A stretch of 64,000 nt of DNA from Ipomoea triloba (Eukaryota; Streptophyta; Magnoliopsida; Solanales; Convolvulaceae). This document shows positions 33,719 through 44,390 of this stretch, piece after piece. Made by a program: the position numbers and the translations under genes. Within the stretch, counting starts at the first letter, position 1. The number at the start of each line of letters is the position of its first letter. The stretch is taken from the NCBI RefSeq assembly GCF_003576645.1, contig NC_044930.1, forward strand, positions 21,648,515 through 21,712,514. Direction: 5' to 3'. Below the pieces are notes generated by a model. That model worked only from the letters and a program-made list of their open reading frames with translations, was not told where the DNA came from and ran no database searches.

Positions 33719-35013
33719 NTGTTTTTCTTGGTTTTATAGTAAGTTCTAAAGGCATTGAAGTGGATGAGACCAAGATACAAGCAATTCGAGATTGGCCAAC
33801 ACCAAAAACAGCAACTGAAGTCCGTAGTTTCCATGGTCTTGCCAGTTTCTATAGGAGATTTGTCAAGGACTTCAGTACAATTGCGGCCCCGTTGAATGAA
33901 CTTGTGAAAAAAGATGTTAAATTTGAATGGGGCTCTAAACAAGAACAAGCCTTTCAAACCCTCAAGGAAAAATTGTGTTCTGCTCAGGTACTTTCGTTAC
34001 CAAACTTTGATAAAACTTTTGAGATTGAGTGTGATGCATCTGGGATAGGTATTGGAGCTGTTCTTATGCAAGAAGGACATCCTATTGCCTACTTTAGTGA
34101 GAAATTAAGTGGTCCTGCACTTAATTACTCTACATATGATAAGGAGTTATATGCACTTGTAAGAACTCTTGAGACCTGGGAGCATTACCTATGGTTTAAA
34201 GAGTTTGTCATACACTCCGATCATGAGGCACTCAAACACCTTAGGGGGCAAGGTAAGTTAAGCAAGAGACATGCGAAATAGCTTGAGTTTATTGAAGCAT
34301 TTCCGTATGTTATCAAGTATAAACAAGGTAAGGAAAACCGAGTGGCTGATGCTTTATCTCGAAGGTATGCTCTACTTTCATCATTACAAGCCAAATTACT
34401 TGGTTTTGAATTTCTTAAAGAATTGTATAGTAATGATGTTGATTTTGCAGAAAAATATAAGGCATGTTCTACAACTCCAATTGGCAAATATTATCTACTT
34501 GATGGATATTTGTTCAAAGAAAATAGATTGTGTGTGCCAAATTGTTCTTTAAGAGAAATGTTCATTAAGGAAGCCCATAGTGGTGGATTAATGGGACACA
34601 TCTGTGTGACTAAAACTTATGAAGTCCTACATGGACACTTCTTTTGGCCCAAGTTAAGAAGGGATGTGGAATTGTTTGTTAGAAAATGTGTTACTTGCAA
34701 ACAAGCTAAATCACGATCTCTCCCACAAGGGTTATAAACACCATTAATTGTTCCTAAGGAACCCTGGACTGATTTATCTATGGATTTTATAGTAGGGTTA
34801 CCTAGAAGTAGAAGGGGCCATGACTCAATCTATGTTGTTGTTGATCGATTTAGTAAAATGGCTCATTTTATTGGTTGTCACAAAACTAATGATGCCTCTC
34901 ATATTGCAGATTTATTCTTCAAAGAGGTAGTGCGTTTACATGGGATTCCACGCACCATTGTGTCCGATCGAGATGCCAAGTTTCTAAGTCATTTTTAGCG
35001 AATACTTTGGGGA
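33719..35013 (+). other. Assembly duplicate of 32425-33718
   Basis: A single n at 33719 is followed by 1,294 bases that repeat 32425-33718 (offset 1295), including all stops. The frames at 33712-34281, 34342-34737 and 34780-34998 are therefore second readings of the same RNase H/integrase sequence. The joint falls in mid-integrase, and the integrase reads on correctly only across the collapsed join. Confidence 0.96.
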
Positions 35014-35883
35014 AAGCTTGGTACAAAACTTTTGTACTCTACTGCTTGTCATCCACAGACAGATGGCCAAACCGAAGTTGTGAATAGAACTCTAACACAA
35101 CTTCTAAGGGTAGTCATTAGAAAAAACCTCAAGTCTTGGGAAGAAAGTTTACCATATGTGGAGTTTGCTTATAACCGAGCTATACATTCCACTACAAATA
35201 TGTCACCATTTGAGGTTGCTTATGGTTTTAATCCATTAACCCCCTTAAATTTGATTCCCTTACATGTGAATGATAAGGAATGTGTGGATGCTGCTAAGAA
35301 AGCTCAAGGGATTCGTGAATTTCATTCCAAGGTTCGAGCTCAAATTGAAAAGAAAAATGAGCAATACGCTCAAAAGGCCAACAAGGGACGCAAGGCAATA
35401 ATTTTTAAACCCGGAGATTGGGTTTGGATCCACTACAGCAAAAACAGATTTCCAAACCAACGCAAGTCCAAGTTGATGCCTCGAGGAGAAGGACCTTTCC
35501 AAGTGCTTGAAAGAATCAATGACAATGCATACAAATTAGATCTTCGAGGTGAGCATAGTGTTTCTTCTACATTTAATGTTGCTGATTTAGCTCCTTTTGA
35601 ATTTTCAAATTCGGGGACGAATCTTTTTCAAGAAGGGGAGGATGATGAGACCGGAATGCAACAAATAAATGATCCATTAAAAGTTTCGAGTGGCCCGGTA
35701 ACAAGGTCTAAGTCAAGGAAGATTCAAGAGGCTTTTAACACTTTTGTGCAAACAGATTGGAGTCCAACATCTTTTTGTGAAGAAGAAGATCAATCTGGAA
35801 AAATAATTCTATTCAATTGTCTTCACATAAAAACTTTTGAAGACAATTCAGACTTCAGTATCAAATCAAATTTCCCGGTGTGA
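35014..35883 (+). pseudogene. Gypsy integrase C-terminal part, running into the 3' LTR
   Basis: The frame has TACHPQTDGQTEVVNRTL with the catalytic Glu, PFEVAYGFNPLTPL, and the GPY/F-like module (KSKLMPRGEGPFQVLERIND, FNVADLAPFEF). It then crosses into the 3' LTR at 35643 and adds GPVTRSKSRKIQEAFNTFVQ and an acidic tail, with a stop just before 35884. About 80 codons thus lie in the LTR, and the same codons open the 5' LTR at 29052. No chromodomain was seen. Overlap of pol with the 3' LTR is known from CRM-type elements. Confidence 0.88.
35629..35642 (+). other. Polypurine tract of the gypsy element
   Basis: AAGAAGGGGAGGA lies directly before the TG of the 3' LTR, where plus-strand synthesis is primed. 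Here it also codes for pol residues. Confidence 0.8.
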
Positions 35884-36602
35884 AATTATTTGCAAGGTGT
35901 ATTTTTTTAGGTGGGAAACTACTTTGCAAGAATTGTATTTTTTATTTTTGGGTGGAAATTACTTTTGCAAAATGTTGTATTTTTAATTTTGAGTGGGAAA
36001 TTATTTTGTATTTTAATTTTGGGTGGGGAATTATTTTGTATTTTTAATTTTGGATGGGAATTACTTTTACAAAGTTGTAATTTTATTTTGGGTGGGATTA
36101 GTGACCTAGAATATTTAATACCTTATTTTCTCCTATAAATACCCCATAAACCCAATGGTTTGAGACACACCTTGTAAGAATTCAATTTGAGTGAAATTTC
36201 TCTCTTTTCTTTGCATGAGAAGTGCATTGAAGTTTTAGGTTGTTTGTGAGAAGCAATCAATCTTGGTAGGCTAGTGAGAAGCTAGTTTATCCCCCCATTA
36301 TCTTGTTCTTTATATTCACACACATATCCAAAAACCCAAAAAGAATACTATTACTCATATTATATAGCTAATTTTATTTTTGTATCTTAATTCTAGTGCT
36401 AGATTCCTAATACTCTAATTCTTAGCCTTGCTTAATAATCTAAGGGTTGAGAGTATTATTTGTTAGTTTGGTCAGACATTTGTAGAGTTGGGATCTCAAA
36501 ATACAAGAGTCTACAAGGTAAAATCCTCTTTTGGACACGAAAGGTTCTTAAGTGATTCCTTGAGTGTGCACTTATTGCGGGAAGCAATCCGTGTACGCAT
36601 CA
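35643..36602 (+). repeat. 3' LTR of the gypsy element
   Basis: The 960-bp LTR is nearly identical to 29052-30009 (about a dozen differences by eye, including two one-base indels). It ends CGCATCA, followed by the TSD TGGTC at 36603-36607. Confidence 0.94.
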
Positions 36603-36607
36603 TGGTC

Positions 36608-37097
36608 TATATCAACACTGTAATTTAAGAGTAATTTCAAATTGAAATTTAGAAAAATTCTGAAATTTCGAAATACCAGTTCACTGGAATTTCAAAATTC
36701 CCATGAATTTTGAAATTCCCTTGGGGAATTTGGGAATTCCAGTGAAGGCTGGAATTCTGAAATTCCCTAACAACATGAAATTCTAAGAGCCCTAATCTAT
36801 TTTGATATGTAATTATTCAAGCATCGAACCTGTATTTATTTTTAAATATAAGAAATGTAATACCAAAGGTTACATAAAAATAAAAAGATTGTTTGAAAAG
36901 AATTTAGGGTGTTTAATATTTTTTTTAAAGAGTCAATACATATTGCCCATTGCCCTTTTCAAAACCTACTTTAAGGTTACAAAGAGTCAATACATATTGC
37001 CCTACTTCCTCAATCTACTGAAGCACAAATAATCAATATTGCCTCCACTGAGGCTTGAAACCACCCATTTTCATATGGAAGTACAACTGGGTGTCAT
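36608..37097 (+). repeat. Block copy 4, continuation after the gypsy element
   Basis: The sequence matches 55843-56375 and 62622-63130, including the palindrome-rich AAATTCC/GGAATTT stretch (36640-36780) and the inverted SINE. It breaks off at about 37097 inside the SINE. Confidence 0.85.
36921..37096 (-). mobile_element. Inverted SINE copy, 5'-truncated
   Basis: On the minus strand the sequence parallels the SINE at 48502-48658, including the box-B-like part (GGTTTCAAGCCTCAGTGGAG) and the internal phrase CAATATTGA. The 5' end (box A) is lost at the junction with the B3 fragment at about 37097. The full counterpart is at 62962-63153. Confidence 0.7.
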
Positions 37098-37100
37098 TGG

Positions 37101-37385
37101 TAGCCTACGAGATTATCTCGATTCCTTAATATCGTAGACGTATTCAATGAGCCTCTGAAAATTATAGTAGGACATAGAAAAATTGAAATCAACTCTCAGC
37201 CGGTATGGGAAGAAATTACGTCGCATTTTCAAATTGTATAAACAGATGATGTGATCTTATTCAATGTAGAAGACAATGTTTTACAAATGTTAGTTATTGG
37301 TAACTGTCATGTTGAAAATATCTATCCGTGGTCGGTTAAATATTACATTCGTGACAATCTGTACGGTGAACTTAACCGTTTAAAT
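37101..37385 (+). pseudogene. B3-like fragment B, copy in inverted segment
   Basis: It encodes IVDVFNEPLKIIVGHRKIEI and DDVILFNVEDNVLQMLVI as at 17085-17356, with a 12-base deletion where the other copy reads HVWFTEQW. It is joined directly to a truncated SINE on its left, marking a rearrangement breakpoint. Confidence 0.6.
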
Positions 37386-37606
37386 AATATAGAATGAACT
37401 ATTGATCAATTTATATTTTTCATTATTATTGTCTAATAATTTTTTTACTTACTAAATTATCATACAATTAATCATTAAGCATAACTAATCAATGCAATGA
37501 TTACATAATAATTATATATATGTATTTGATTATGGTGTACATATTATCATACAATTACTCACTATACGTATTGACATATTAAATTCGATTCGATTTTTTT
37601 TTTATG

Positions 37607-39212
37607 TGATAGACAATTTAATTATATGTCCTCGCAAGTGCACGAATCACTGTAGTAATAGTGTGCAAAAGTAATGGTCGAACCCACTGGGAATTGATAC
37701 TATGCAATTTAAAGACTTGAAAATAATTGACTTAATGATTTAAAGTGCTCAAAACACAATATAAGTGCAATATCAATAGTGAAAACTAAATCAAAAGCTA
37801 TGTAGAGAACCAAGAACAGAAATAAGAAATTAAAACAACGAAAATAAGGTTGCAAATAGATTAACAGCTAACAGGAGAAACGAAGCTCTAGGAACATGAA
37901 TCAATTACCACTATTAATTCTGCAGATTAGTTTAACTTGCCAATCGAATTAAGGGTTCGTTCTAACTATAATCTGACTAATCCGTATGGCGTCCAGATTC
38001 AGTCATGTATTCTAATGGTTCATACGCTTAAAGCATTTATTTAAACCGTTAGAACCCATTAAGCATAGAAGAACTTACCGAATACCCAGATTATGAACCT
38101 AATAAACAATTTAATAAGACAACTAACTCATTTATCTTTTTATCTTACAGAGCATTAAATTACTAAGCATAGTGTGTACTTAATAATTCTCTCAAACAAA
38201 CTAATAAAAGCTAAACTGGTCAAATTCAACTTAATTAATCGCAACCCAAACTATAAGATAAAACTTAATTGATTGGCAAAATTAAACATAAATTAATACA
38301 TAAACTTCATGGTATTATCAGCATATTCCTAGATTAACAAATTTAACAAATCATTCTTTTAATCAATAATTAAGTAAAGCAACAGTAATAAAGCTTAACA
38401 ATTAGTACCAGAATCTAGATTTCTCAAAGCAATCTCCACTTACGCACAACTTGAAAATTAAAGAATTAATTAATATTTGCAATGAATGGAAGGAAAAGGA
38501 GACAAAACCAGAAAACACAAATCTGCAATAATTCTCTGCGGATGAACCAGAATCGCAGCCGCCGAACCAAAACAAATCAAAGCCGTCGAGAACGTTTCCG
38601 CCGCTGCGTTAATGGAATTAAAGCTGCTGGATGAAGCTGCTGTCAAGAAATTCGCCACTAAAATTTACGCTCGCCGGACAACGCCGGCCGGGACTAGTTC
38701 CTTGGTGAGGGAGATTGGTGATGAAGAATGACTTGTGAATGAATCTAATTTATAGTGTGCTTCAACTCCAACTGCTTCTCCGCTTAGGAAATCTCAATTC
38801 ATGGCATCGATTCGCAGAGGGACAAGAGCCGTGGAATGCTACTGAAGAAAATTTCTCCCAACGCCTGGTGTTCACTCATCCATAGATCCGATGTCACGCC
38901 TTCCCGTGAAGTTCGCGTTGTTGACTGGAGAAAAGAAGATCGACCGTCTCTGTTTGTTCACGGCGAAAGGGACTAACTCTTTATTTACATAAATTATATT
39001 TTAAATAAATAAAAGTCCAAATAGAACTAGTCTAACTTATTAATACTAACCTAACACAAACTCCATTATATTAATTTATTTATAAGTATTAGATAAATAT
39101 AAAGTAAACACAAAATGTAATAATTAATAAAATTAGCCATAAAAATATAACTATATAATAAAAATTATTAAATAAAATATAATAAAATAATGTATAAAAA
39201 TTGCACTTATCA
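37607..39212 (+). mobile_element. Solo LTR, 1.61 kb
   Basis: The element begins TGATAGACAATT, ends GCACTTATCA and is flanked by TTATG at 37602-37606 and 39213-39217. Other copies carry this site once (on the opposite strand, for example near 51175). No polyprotein is present. It contains a GC-richer stretch at 38530-38950, open for 62 codons on the minus strand, which I do not take as a gene. Its 3' end matches that of the nested LTR at 5125-6667. Confidence 0.85.
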
Positions 39213-39330
39213 TTATGTTTGGTGAAAAATAGTCTCCTTGAGACCGTCCTCTTGTTTGCAATAGACGGTCGCCCTGAGGTGCTTTTCCCTGGTTGGGATC
39301 CAATCCCATGAAGGGCTATTTTGGGATCTG
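39213..39330 (+). pseudogene. Upstream end of J-protein pseudogene, inverted copy
   Basis: The plus strand here corresponds to the minus strand at 61430-61540, including GGATCCAATCCCATGAAGGG. Similarity ends around 39335, before the J domain. Confidence 0.5.
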
Positions 39331-40349
39331 CTGTCCATAATAGCCCCTGTCGGGGTTATGATAGTCAGGCCGCTGACGTGAGTCGCAATCTGTCGCAGCA
39401 GCGGTGATTGGGTCCAATGCTTGTGCCCGACAAGCATTTTTCCGGCAGTCCTCTGATTAAGAATATTTGACTTACAGAAATCACTAGATGGGTGACCCAT
39501 TTGAAATTAAGTATAGAGCAATGCTGATAGATACAACAATTAGTATCAGAACTGAGGTTACGAGTTCGAATAGATGGCGATGCGGTAGCCGAGTCCAGTC
39601 TCGAATGACATGTAGGCATAGGTCGGGCCAAGTTTAGTCTCGGGATGAGTATTAGCGGGCACGGAGGCTAAGAACCAAGTCAAGCATGCTGCTGGGCTTT
39701 GTGATCAAAGGTTGCAGCCTGTGCTAGGAGTGAGATTGTTGGACGTCGTCCGGGTTAGCCGAGTTCAGCCATTGCTCGATTCAAGCATGCCGTTGGGGCT
39801 TACCATAGAGGAATGTGGTTAAAAAGGTTAATGTCTACCTACTTATCACCAATTGATTTTAAGTAAGATATGACAACCAAATAGCGAAGTATGTGGTCAA
39901 GCATGCTTGACTTACAACCGTCACAGGATGGATGACCCACTGGAAAGTAAGCATAGAACATAGTGCTGTGTTGAGATCTATCACTTACCATCGAACCAGG
40001 AAGCTGACCCCGTGCGCCGAGCATTTTCGTAATGGTTTTCTTTGTTAGTCTTGGTGGTTGAGCCAAGTCATGGCTGACCTTGACCATGAGATGACACTGC
40101 ACGACCTCCACATCCTTAGGTAGCAATAGGTTTACCTTAGATTTCTTGGGTACTTCTATGAGCTCATACCTAGCCGACCTGAGCGATTCACCCAAGACTA
40201 GCCCTCGATCCGCCTGCTTCACCTACGGCCCACATCATATCTCTTGGGCTTAAAAGCTTGATGAGGCGGGTCTAATATATCCATCAATTATTTCTTAAAT
40301 TATTTAAATATAATTATAATTTTAATATTAGGTGGTAATGTTGGACACT
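39331..40349. other. Diverged middle-segment homologue, no intact gene
   Basis: Positions 39740-39900 and 40080-40250 are clearly related to 14090-14240 and 10960-11110 of the block (phrases TCAAGCATGCCGTTGGGGCT / CGAGACATGGTGTTGCGATT, and the CATATC-ended ACATGAGGTCCGCATCAT type) but diverged. Two related phrases around 39470 and 39905 (ACTTACA...GGATGACCCA...AAGTAAGCATAGA) and a TAGTATCAGAAC phrase at 39541 may be remnants of an LTR-retrotransposon leader. The open frames 39213-40222 (minus) are repeated at 41443-42452 and 44397-44780 only because of assembly duplication. Confidence 0.4.
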
Positions 40350-43300
40350 TCTACTATACTAATAAGAGCCAAAGAGAGTTAGGCCTAAAATGGGTAGAAA
40401 AAATGGCGGTCAAACTATTTAATCAAATGGATGGTTCAGATGAATTATTTAATCAAATAGATGGTTAAGATAATTAATATTAATATTATTAATAGAAATT
40501 ACCTAATTTAACCTTACTTTTATGATTATCCGTTAAGTTTTCCGTTAAATATTCTCTTCTCCGTTAATATTCCGTTAACTTTTAACTTACCCATTAATTT
40601 CTATAAGAAAGGTCTTATGTTCGAACCTCATCTCAATCAAATTTGACATGATTAAGTTTCTCACTCTATTTTACTCTTATTAAATTAAATAAATTAGTAG
40701 CTACACCAAAAAATGATACATATGTATTTTTTTAATTTAGAATTATGTGTCTACAATACCTTTATTTTAAAAAATTATTCATTATCAAAAAATTAAATTA
40801 AATAAGAGAAACAATTTCATTAGTTATATTGTCTCTATTTTCTCTCATGCAAAGATTCTTTTACATTCAAATTTATCAATTGATATTCATTACATTGTCC
40901 ATTATCTTATTTTTAAAATATCTTGTAATTAAATATCAAAGTTATAGTACAAAATAATGTTATATATTTATTTACCAAGTATTTTATTAATACTATGAAT
41001 TTTTTTTTAAATAATTTGAAACTAATTATATTAATTACTTGGGGATTGGTTGACAAAGAGAGTACTCAAATAATAACCCAACAAATTGAAGCGAAATCAC
41101 TCTATTTTACTCTTATTGAATTAAATAAATTAGTAGTTTCACAAAAAAATGATACATATGTATTTTTTTAACACCATGAAAAAATAAAAAAGAATAGTTT
41201 GAAACCAATCATATTAATTACTTGGGGGATTTGTTGACAATGAAAGTACTCAAATAACCCATTGCCCAGCAAATTGAAGCGAGAAACTACCTTTTAATAT
41301 ATTTGGAATACATAATATTTTAAATTTTCAAAATTTTATTAATTTATTTAATCTTTTTTCTTAAACTAAGGATTTTTTTATCCACAATAACTCATTCAAC
41401 NATAAAATATAATAAAATAATGTATAAAAATTGCACTTATCATTATGTTTGGTGAAAAATAGTCTCCTTGAGACCGTCCTCTTGTTTGCAATAGACGGTC
41501 GCCCTGAGGTGCTTTTCCCTGGTTGGGATCCAATCCCATGAAGGGCTATTTTGGGATCTGCTGTCCATAATAGCCCCTGTCGGGGTTATGATAGTCAGGC
41601 CGCTGACGTGAGTCGCAATCTGTCGCAGCAGCGGTGATTGGGTCCAATGCTTGTGCCCGACAAGCATTTTTCCGGCAGTCCTCTGATTAAGAATATTTGA
41701 CTTACAGAAATCACTAGATGGGTGACCCATTTGAAATTAAGTATAGAGCAATGCTGATAGATACAACAATTAGTATCAGAACTGAGGTTACGAGTTCGAA
41801 TAGATGGCGATGCGGTAGCCGAGTCCAGTCTCGAATGACATGTAGGCATAGGTCGGGCCAAGTTTAGTCTCGGGATGAGTATTAGCGGGCACGGAGGCTA
41901 AGAACCAAGTCAAGCATGCTGCTGGGCTTTGTGATCAAAGGTTGCAGCCTGTGCTAGGAGTGAGATTGTTGGACGTCGTCCGGGTTAGCCGAGTTCAGCC
42001 ATTGCTCGATTCAAGCATGCCGTTGGGGCTTACCATAGAGGAATGTGGTTAAAAAGGTTAATGTCTACCTACTTATCACCAATTGATTTTAAGTAAGATA
42101 TGACAACCAAATAGCGAAGTATGTGGTCAAGCATGCTTGACTTACAACCGTCACAGGATGGATGACCCACTGGAAAGTAAGCATAGAACATAGTGCTGTG
42201 TTGAGATCTATCACTTACCATCGAACCAGGAAGCTGACCCCGTGCGCCGAGCATTTTCGTAATGGTTTTCTTTGTTAGTCTTGGTGGTTGAGCCAAGTCA
42301 TGGCTGACCTTGACCATGAGATGACACTGCACGACCTCCACATCCTTAGGTAGCAATAGGTTTACCTTAGATTTCTTGGGTACTTCTATGAGCTCATACC
42401 TAGCCGACCTGAGCGATTCACCCAAGACTAGCCCTCGATCCGCCTGCTTCACCTACGGCCCACATCATATCTCTTGGGCTTAAAAGCTTGATGAGGCGGG
42501 TCTAATATATCCATCAATTATTTCTTAAATTATTTAAATATAATTATAATTTTAATATTAGGTGGTAATGTTGGACACTTCTACTATACTAATAAGAGCC
42601 AAAGAGAGTTAGGCCTAAAATGGGTAGAAAAAATGGCGGTCAAACTATTTAATCAAATGGATGGTTCAGATGAATTATTTAATCAAATAGATGGTTAAGA
42701 TAATTAATATTAATATTATTAATAGAAATTACCTAATTTAACCTTACTTTTATGATTATCCGTTAAGTTTTCCGTTAAATATTCTCTTCTCCGTTAATAT
42801 TCCGTTAACTTTTAACTTACCCATTAATTTCTATAAGAAAGGTCTTATGTTCGAACCTCATCTCAATCAAATTTGACATGATTAAGTTTCTCACTCTATT
42901 TTACTCTTATTAAATTAAATAAATTAGTAGCTACACCAAAAAATGATACATATGTATTTTTTTAATTTAGAATTATGTGTCTACAATACCTTTATTTTAA
43001 AAAATTATTCATTATCAAAAAATTAAATTAAATAAGAGAAACAATTTCATTAGTTATATTGTCTCTATTTTCTCTCATGCAAAGATTCTTTTACATTCAA
43101 ATTTATCAATTGATATTCATTACATTGTCCATTATCTTATTTTTAAAATATCTTGTAATTAAATATCAAAGTTATAGTACAAAATAATGTTATATATTTA
43201 TTTACCAAGTATTTTATTAATACTATGAATTTTTTTTTAAATAATTTGAAACTAATTATATTAATTACTTGGGGATTGGTTGACAAAGAGAGTACTCAAA

Positions 43301-44132
43301 TAATAACCCAACAAATTGAAGCGAAATCACTCTATTTTACTCTTATTGAATTAAATAAATTAGTAGTTTCACAAAAAAATGATACATATGTATTTTTTTA
43401 ACACCATGAAAAAATAAAAAAGAATAGTTTGAAACCAATCATATTAATTACTTGGGGGATTTGTTGACAATGAAAGTACTCAAATAACCCATTGCCCAGC
43501 AAATTGAAGCGAGAAACTACCTTTTAATATATTTGGAATACATAATATTTTAAATTTTCAAAATTTTATTAATTTATTTAATCTTTTTTCTTAAACTAAG
43601 GATTTTTTTATCCACAATAACTCATTCAACAATAATGGTTGAACCAAATGAAACCCAAGCAGAACACCTAAAGAAAAGTCCATAGCTCCTATATCATAAC
43701 CTCATTGCATGACGTTGTCATCTATGCTACCAACAATATCCGAATTGCGAATAACACATTACCAACAAAAAGGAAGAGAACAAATAGTAAAGATGAAGAC
43801 AATGACAATGTTACTCAAAAGAAAATTAAGAACCACTTAGAAAAATTATTTTAAAAGTAGTATTTATTTAGACTATCATTTTTAGACCAAATATTTAGAT
43901 TATCGATTTTACAAGGTTACAAACATTTATTTTAGTAATAATTATAATGAATTTTCTATATTATCTTGGATTCATATACTTTGAGTTATATATTTAAATA
44001 AAAAAAATTCGACATTCAATTATCCATGTATAAACTTCTCCTCTATAATCTTGCATTGATATATTTTCAAATATTTATTTAAATATAAACATTGGGCATT
44101 AACCCATTCGCGGAATGCGCGTATAAAACTAG
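40350..44132 (+). mobile_element. Helitron-like element, non-autonomous
   Basis: The left end reads TCTACTATACTAATAAGAGC, close to the TC-starting consensus of plant Helitrons. The right end has the hairpin CATTC-GCG-GAATG (44105-44117), 11 nt, then CTAG (44129-44132) followed by T. No terminal inverted repeats or TSD are present, as expected. The body is AT-rich, without Rep/helicase, and includes a direct repeat (about 40672-40742 and 41097-41172). After removing the assembly duplicate (41402-43630) the element is about 1.55 kb. The base before TC is T here rather than the usual A, so some caution is needed. Confidence 0.65.
41401..43630 (+). other. Assembly duplicate of 39172-41400
   Basis: An n at 41401 is followed by 2,229 bases repeating 39172-41400 (offset 2230), including the solo LTR end, the TSD and the left half of the Helitron-like element. 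Sequence then continues from where the first copy stopped (after CTCATTCAAC). Confidence 0.96.
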
Positions 44133-44390
44133 TATTTCTAATATACTCCGTATAAGCTAATAAGCATGCATCATAACAAATAATAAAGAGATGTAGAGTA
44201 TAAGGCATGTCTTAAGTGAAGACTTGATTGGAATTGTCCGAAATAAGATTAATGTTAATTGTTTTGAATTTTGAATATTACTGTTGAGTATTGGTATCTT
44301 TTGGCATATGGTTTATTATTTACAACTAATTTATTAAATTCTTAATTATTTATTATTTTTTTTCCTTTTTAATATTTGTATATAGAATTG
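44133..44390. other. Spacer after the Helitron-like element, no gene
   Basis: This is AT-rich DNA. The second half matches 20440-20570. It is cut by the n at 44391. Confidence 0.6.

Larger units (their letters stand above)
29052..36602 (+). mobile_element. Ty3/gypsy retrotransposon with both LTRs, defective
   Basis: Two LTRs of about 960 bp (29052-30009 and 35643-36602), both TGATGAGACC...CGCATCA, are flanked by the 5-bp duplication TGGTC (29047-29051 and 36603-36607). Paralogous empty sites lie near 55838 and 62620. The internal order PR-RT-RNase H-IN is Ty3/gypsy. Most of gag is missing and the pol frame carries stops and shifts. A 461-base gap and two false duplications lie inside it. The two LTRs differ by roughly a dozen positions by eye, so insertion is fairly recent. 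No chromodomain was seen, and the pol frame runs into the 3' LTR as in the CRM branch, but the lineage is not certain. Confidence 0.95.
37098..39330 (-). repeat. Inverted partial block copy, with solo LTR
   Basis: Relative to the other copies this stretch is reverse-complemented: the B3 fragment B reads forward, followed by its downstream flank (37400-37600), then the upstream side of the J-protein pseudogene (39213-39330). Elsewhere the plus-strand order is J then B3, both on the minus strand. A solo LTR splits it. Confidence 0.75.

Noticed and set aside
33712..34998. A second RNase H/integrase gene next to the first, suggesting tandem retrotransposons
   Set aside because: The sequence repeats 32425-33718, including stops, and begins right after a single n. 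It is best explained as contig overlap.
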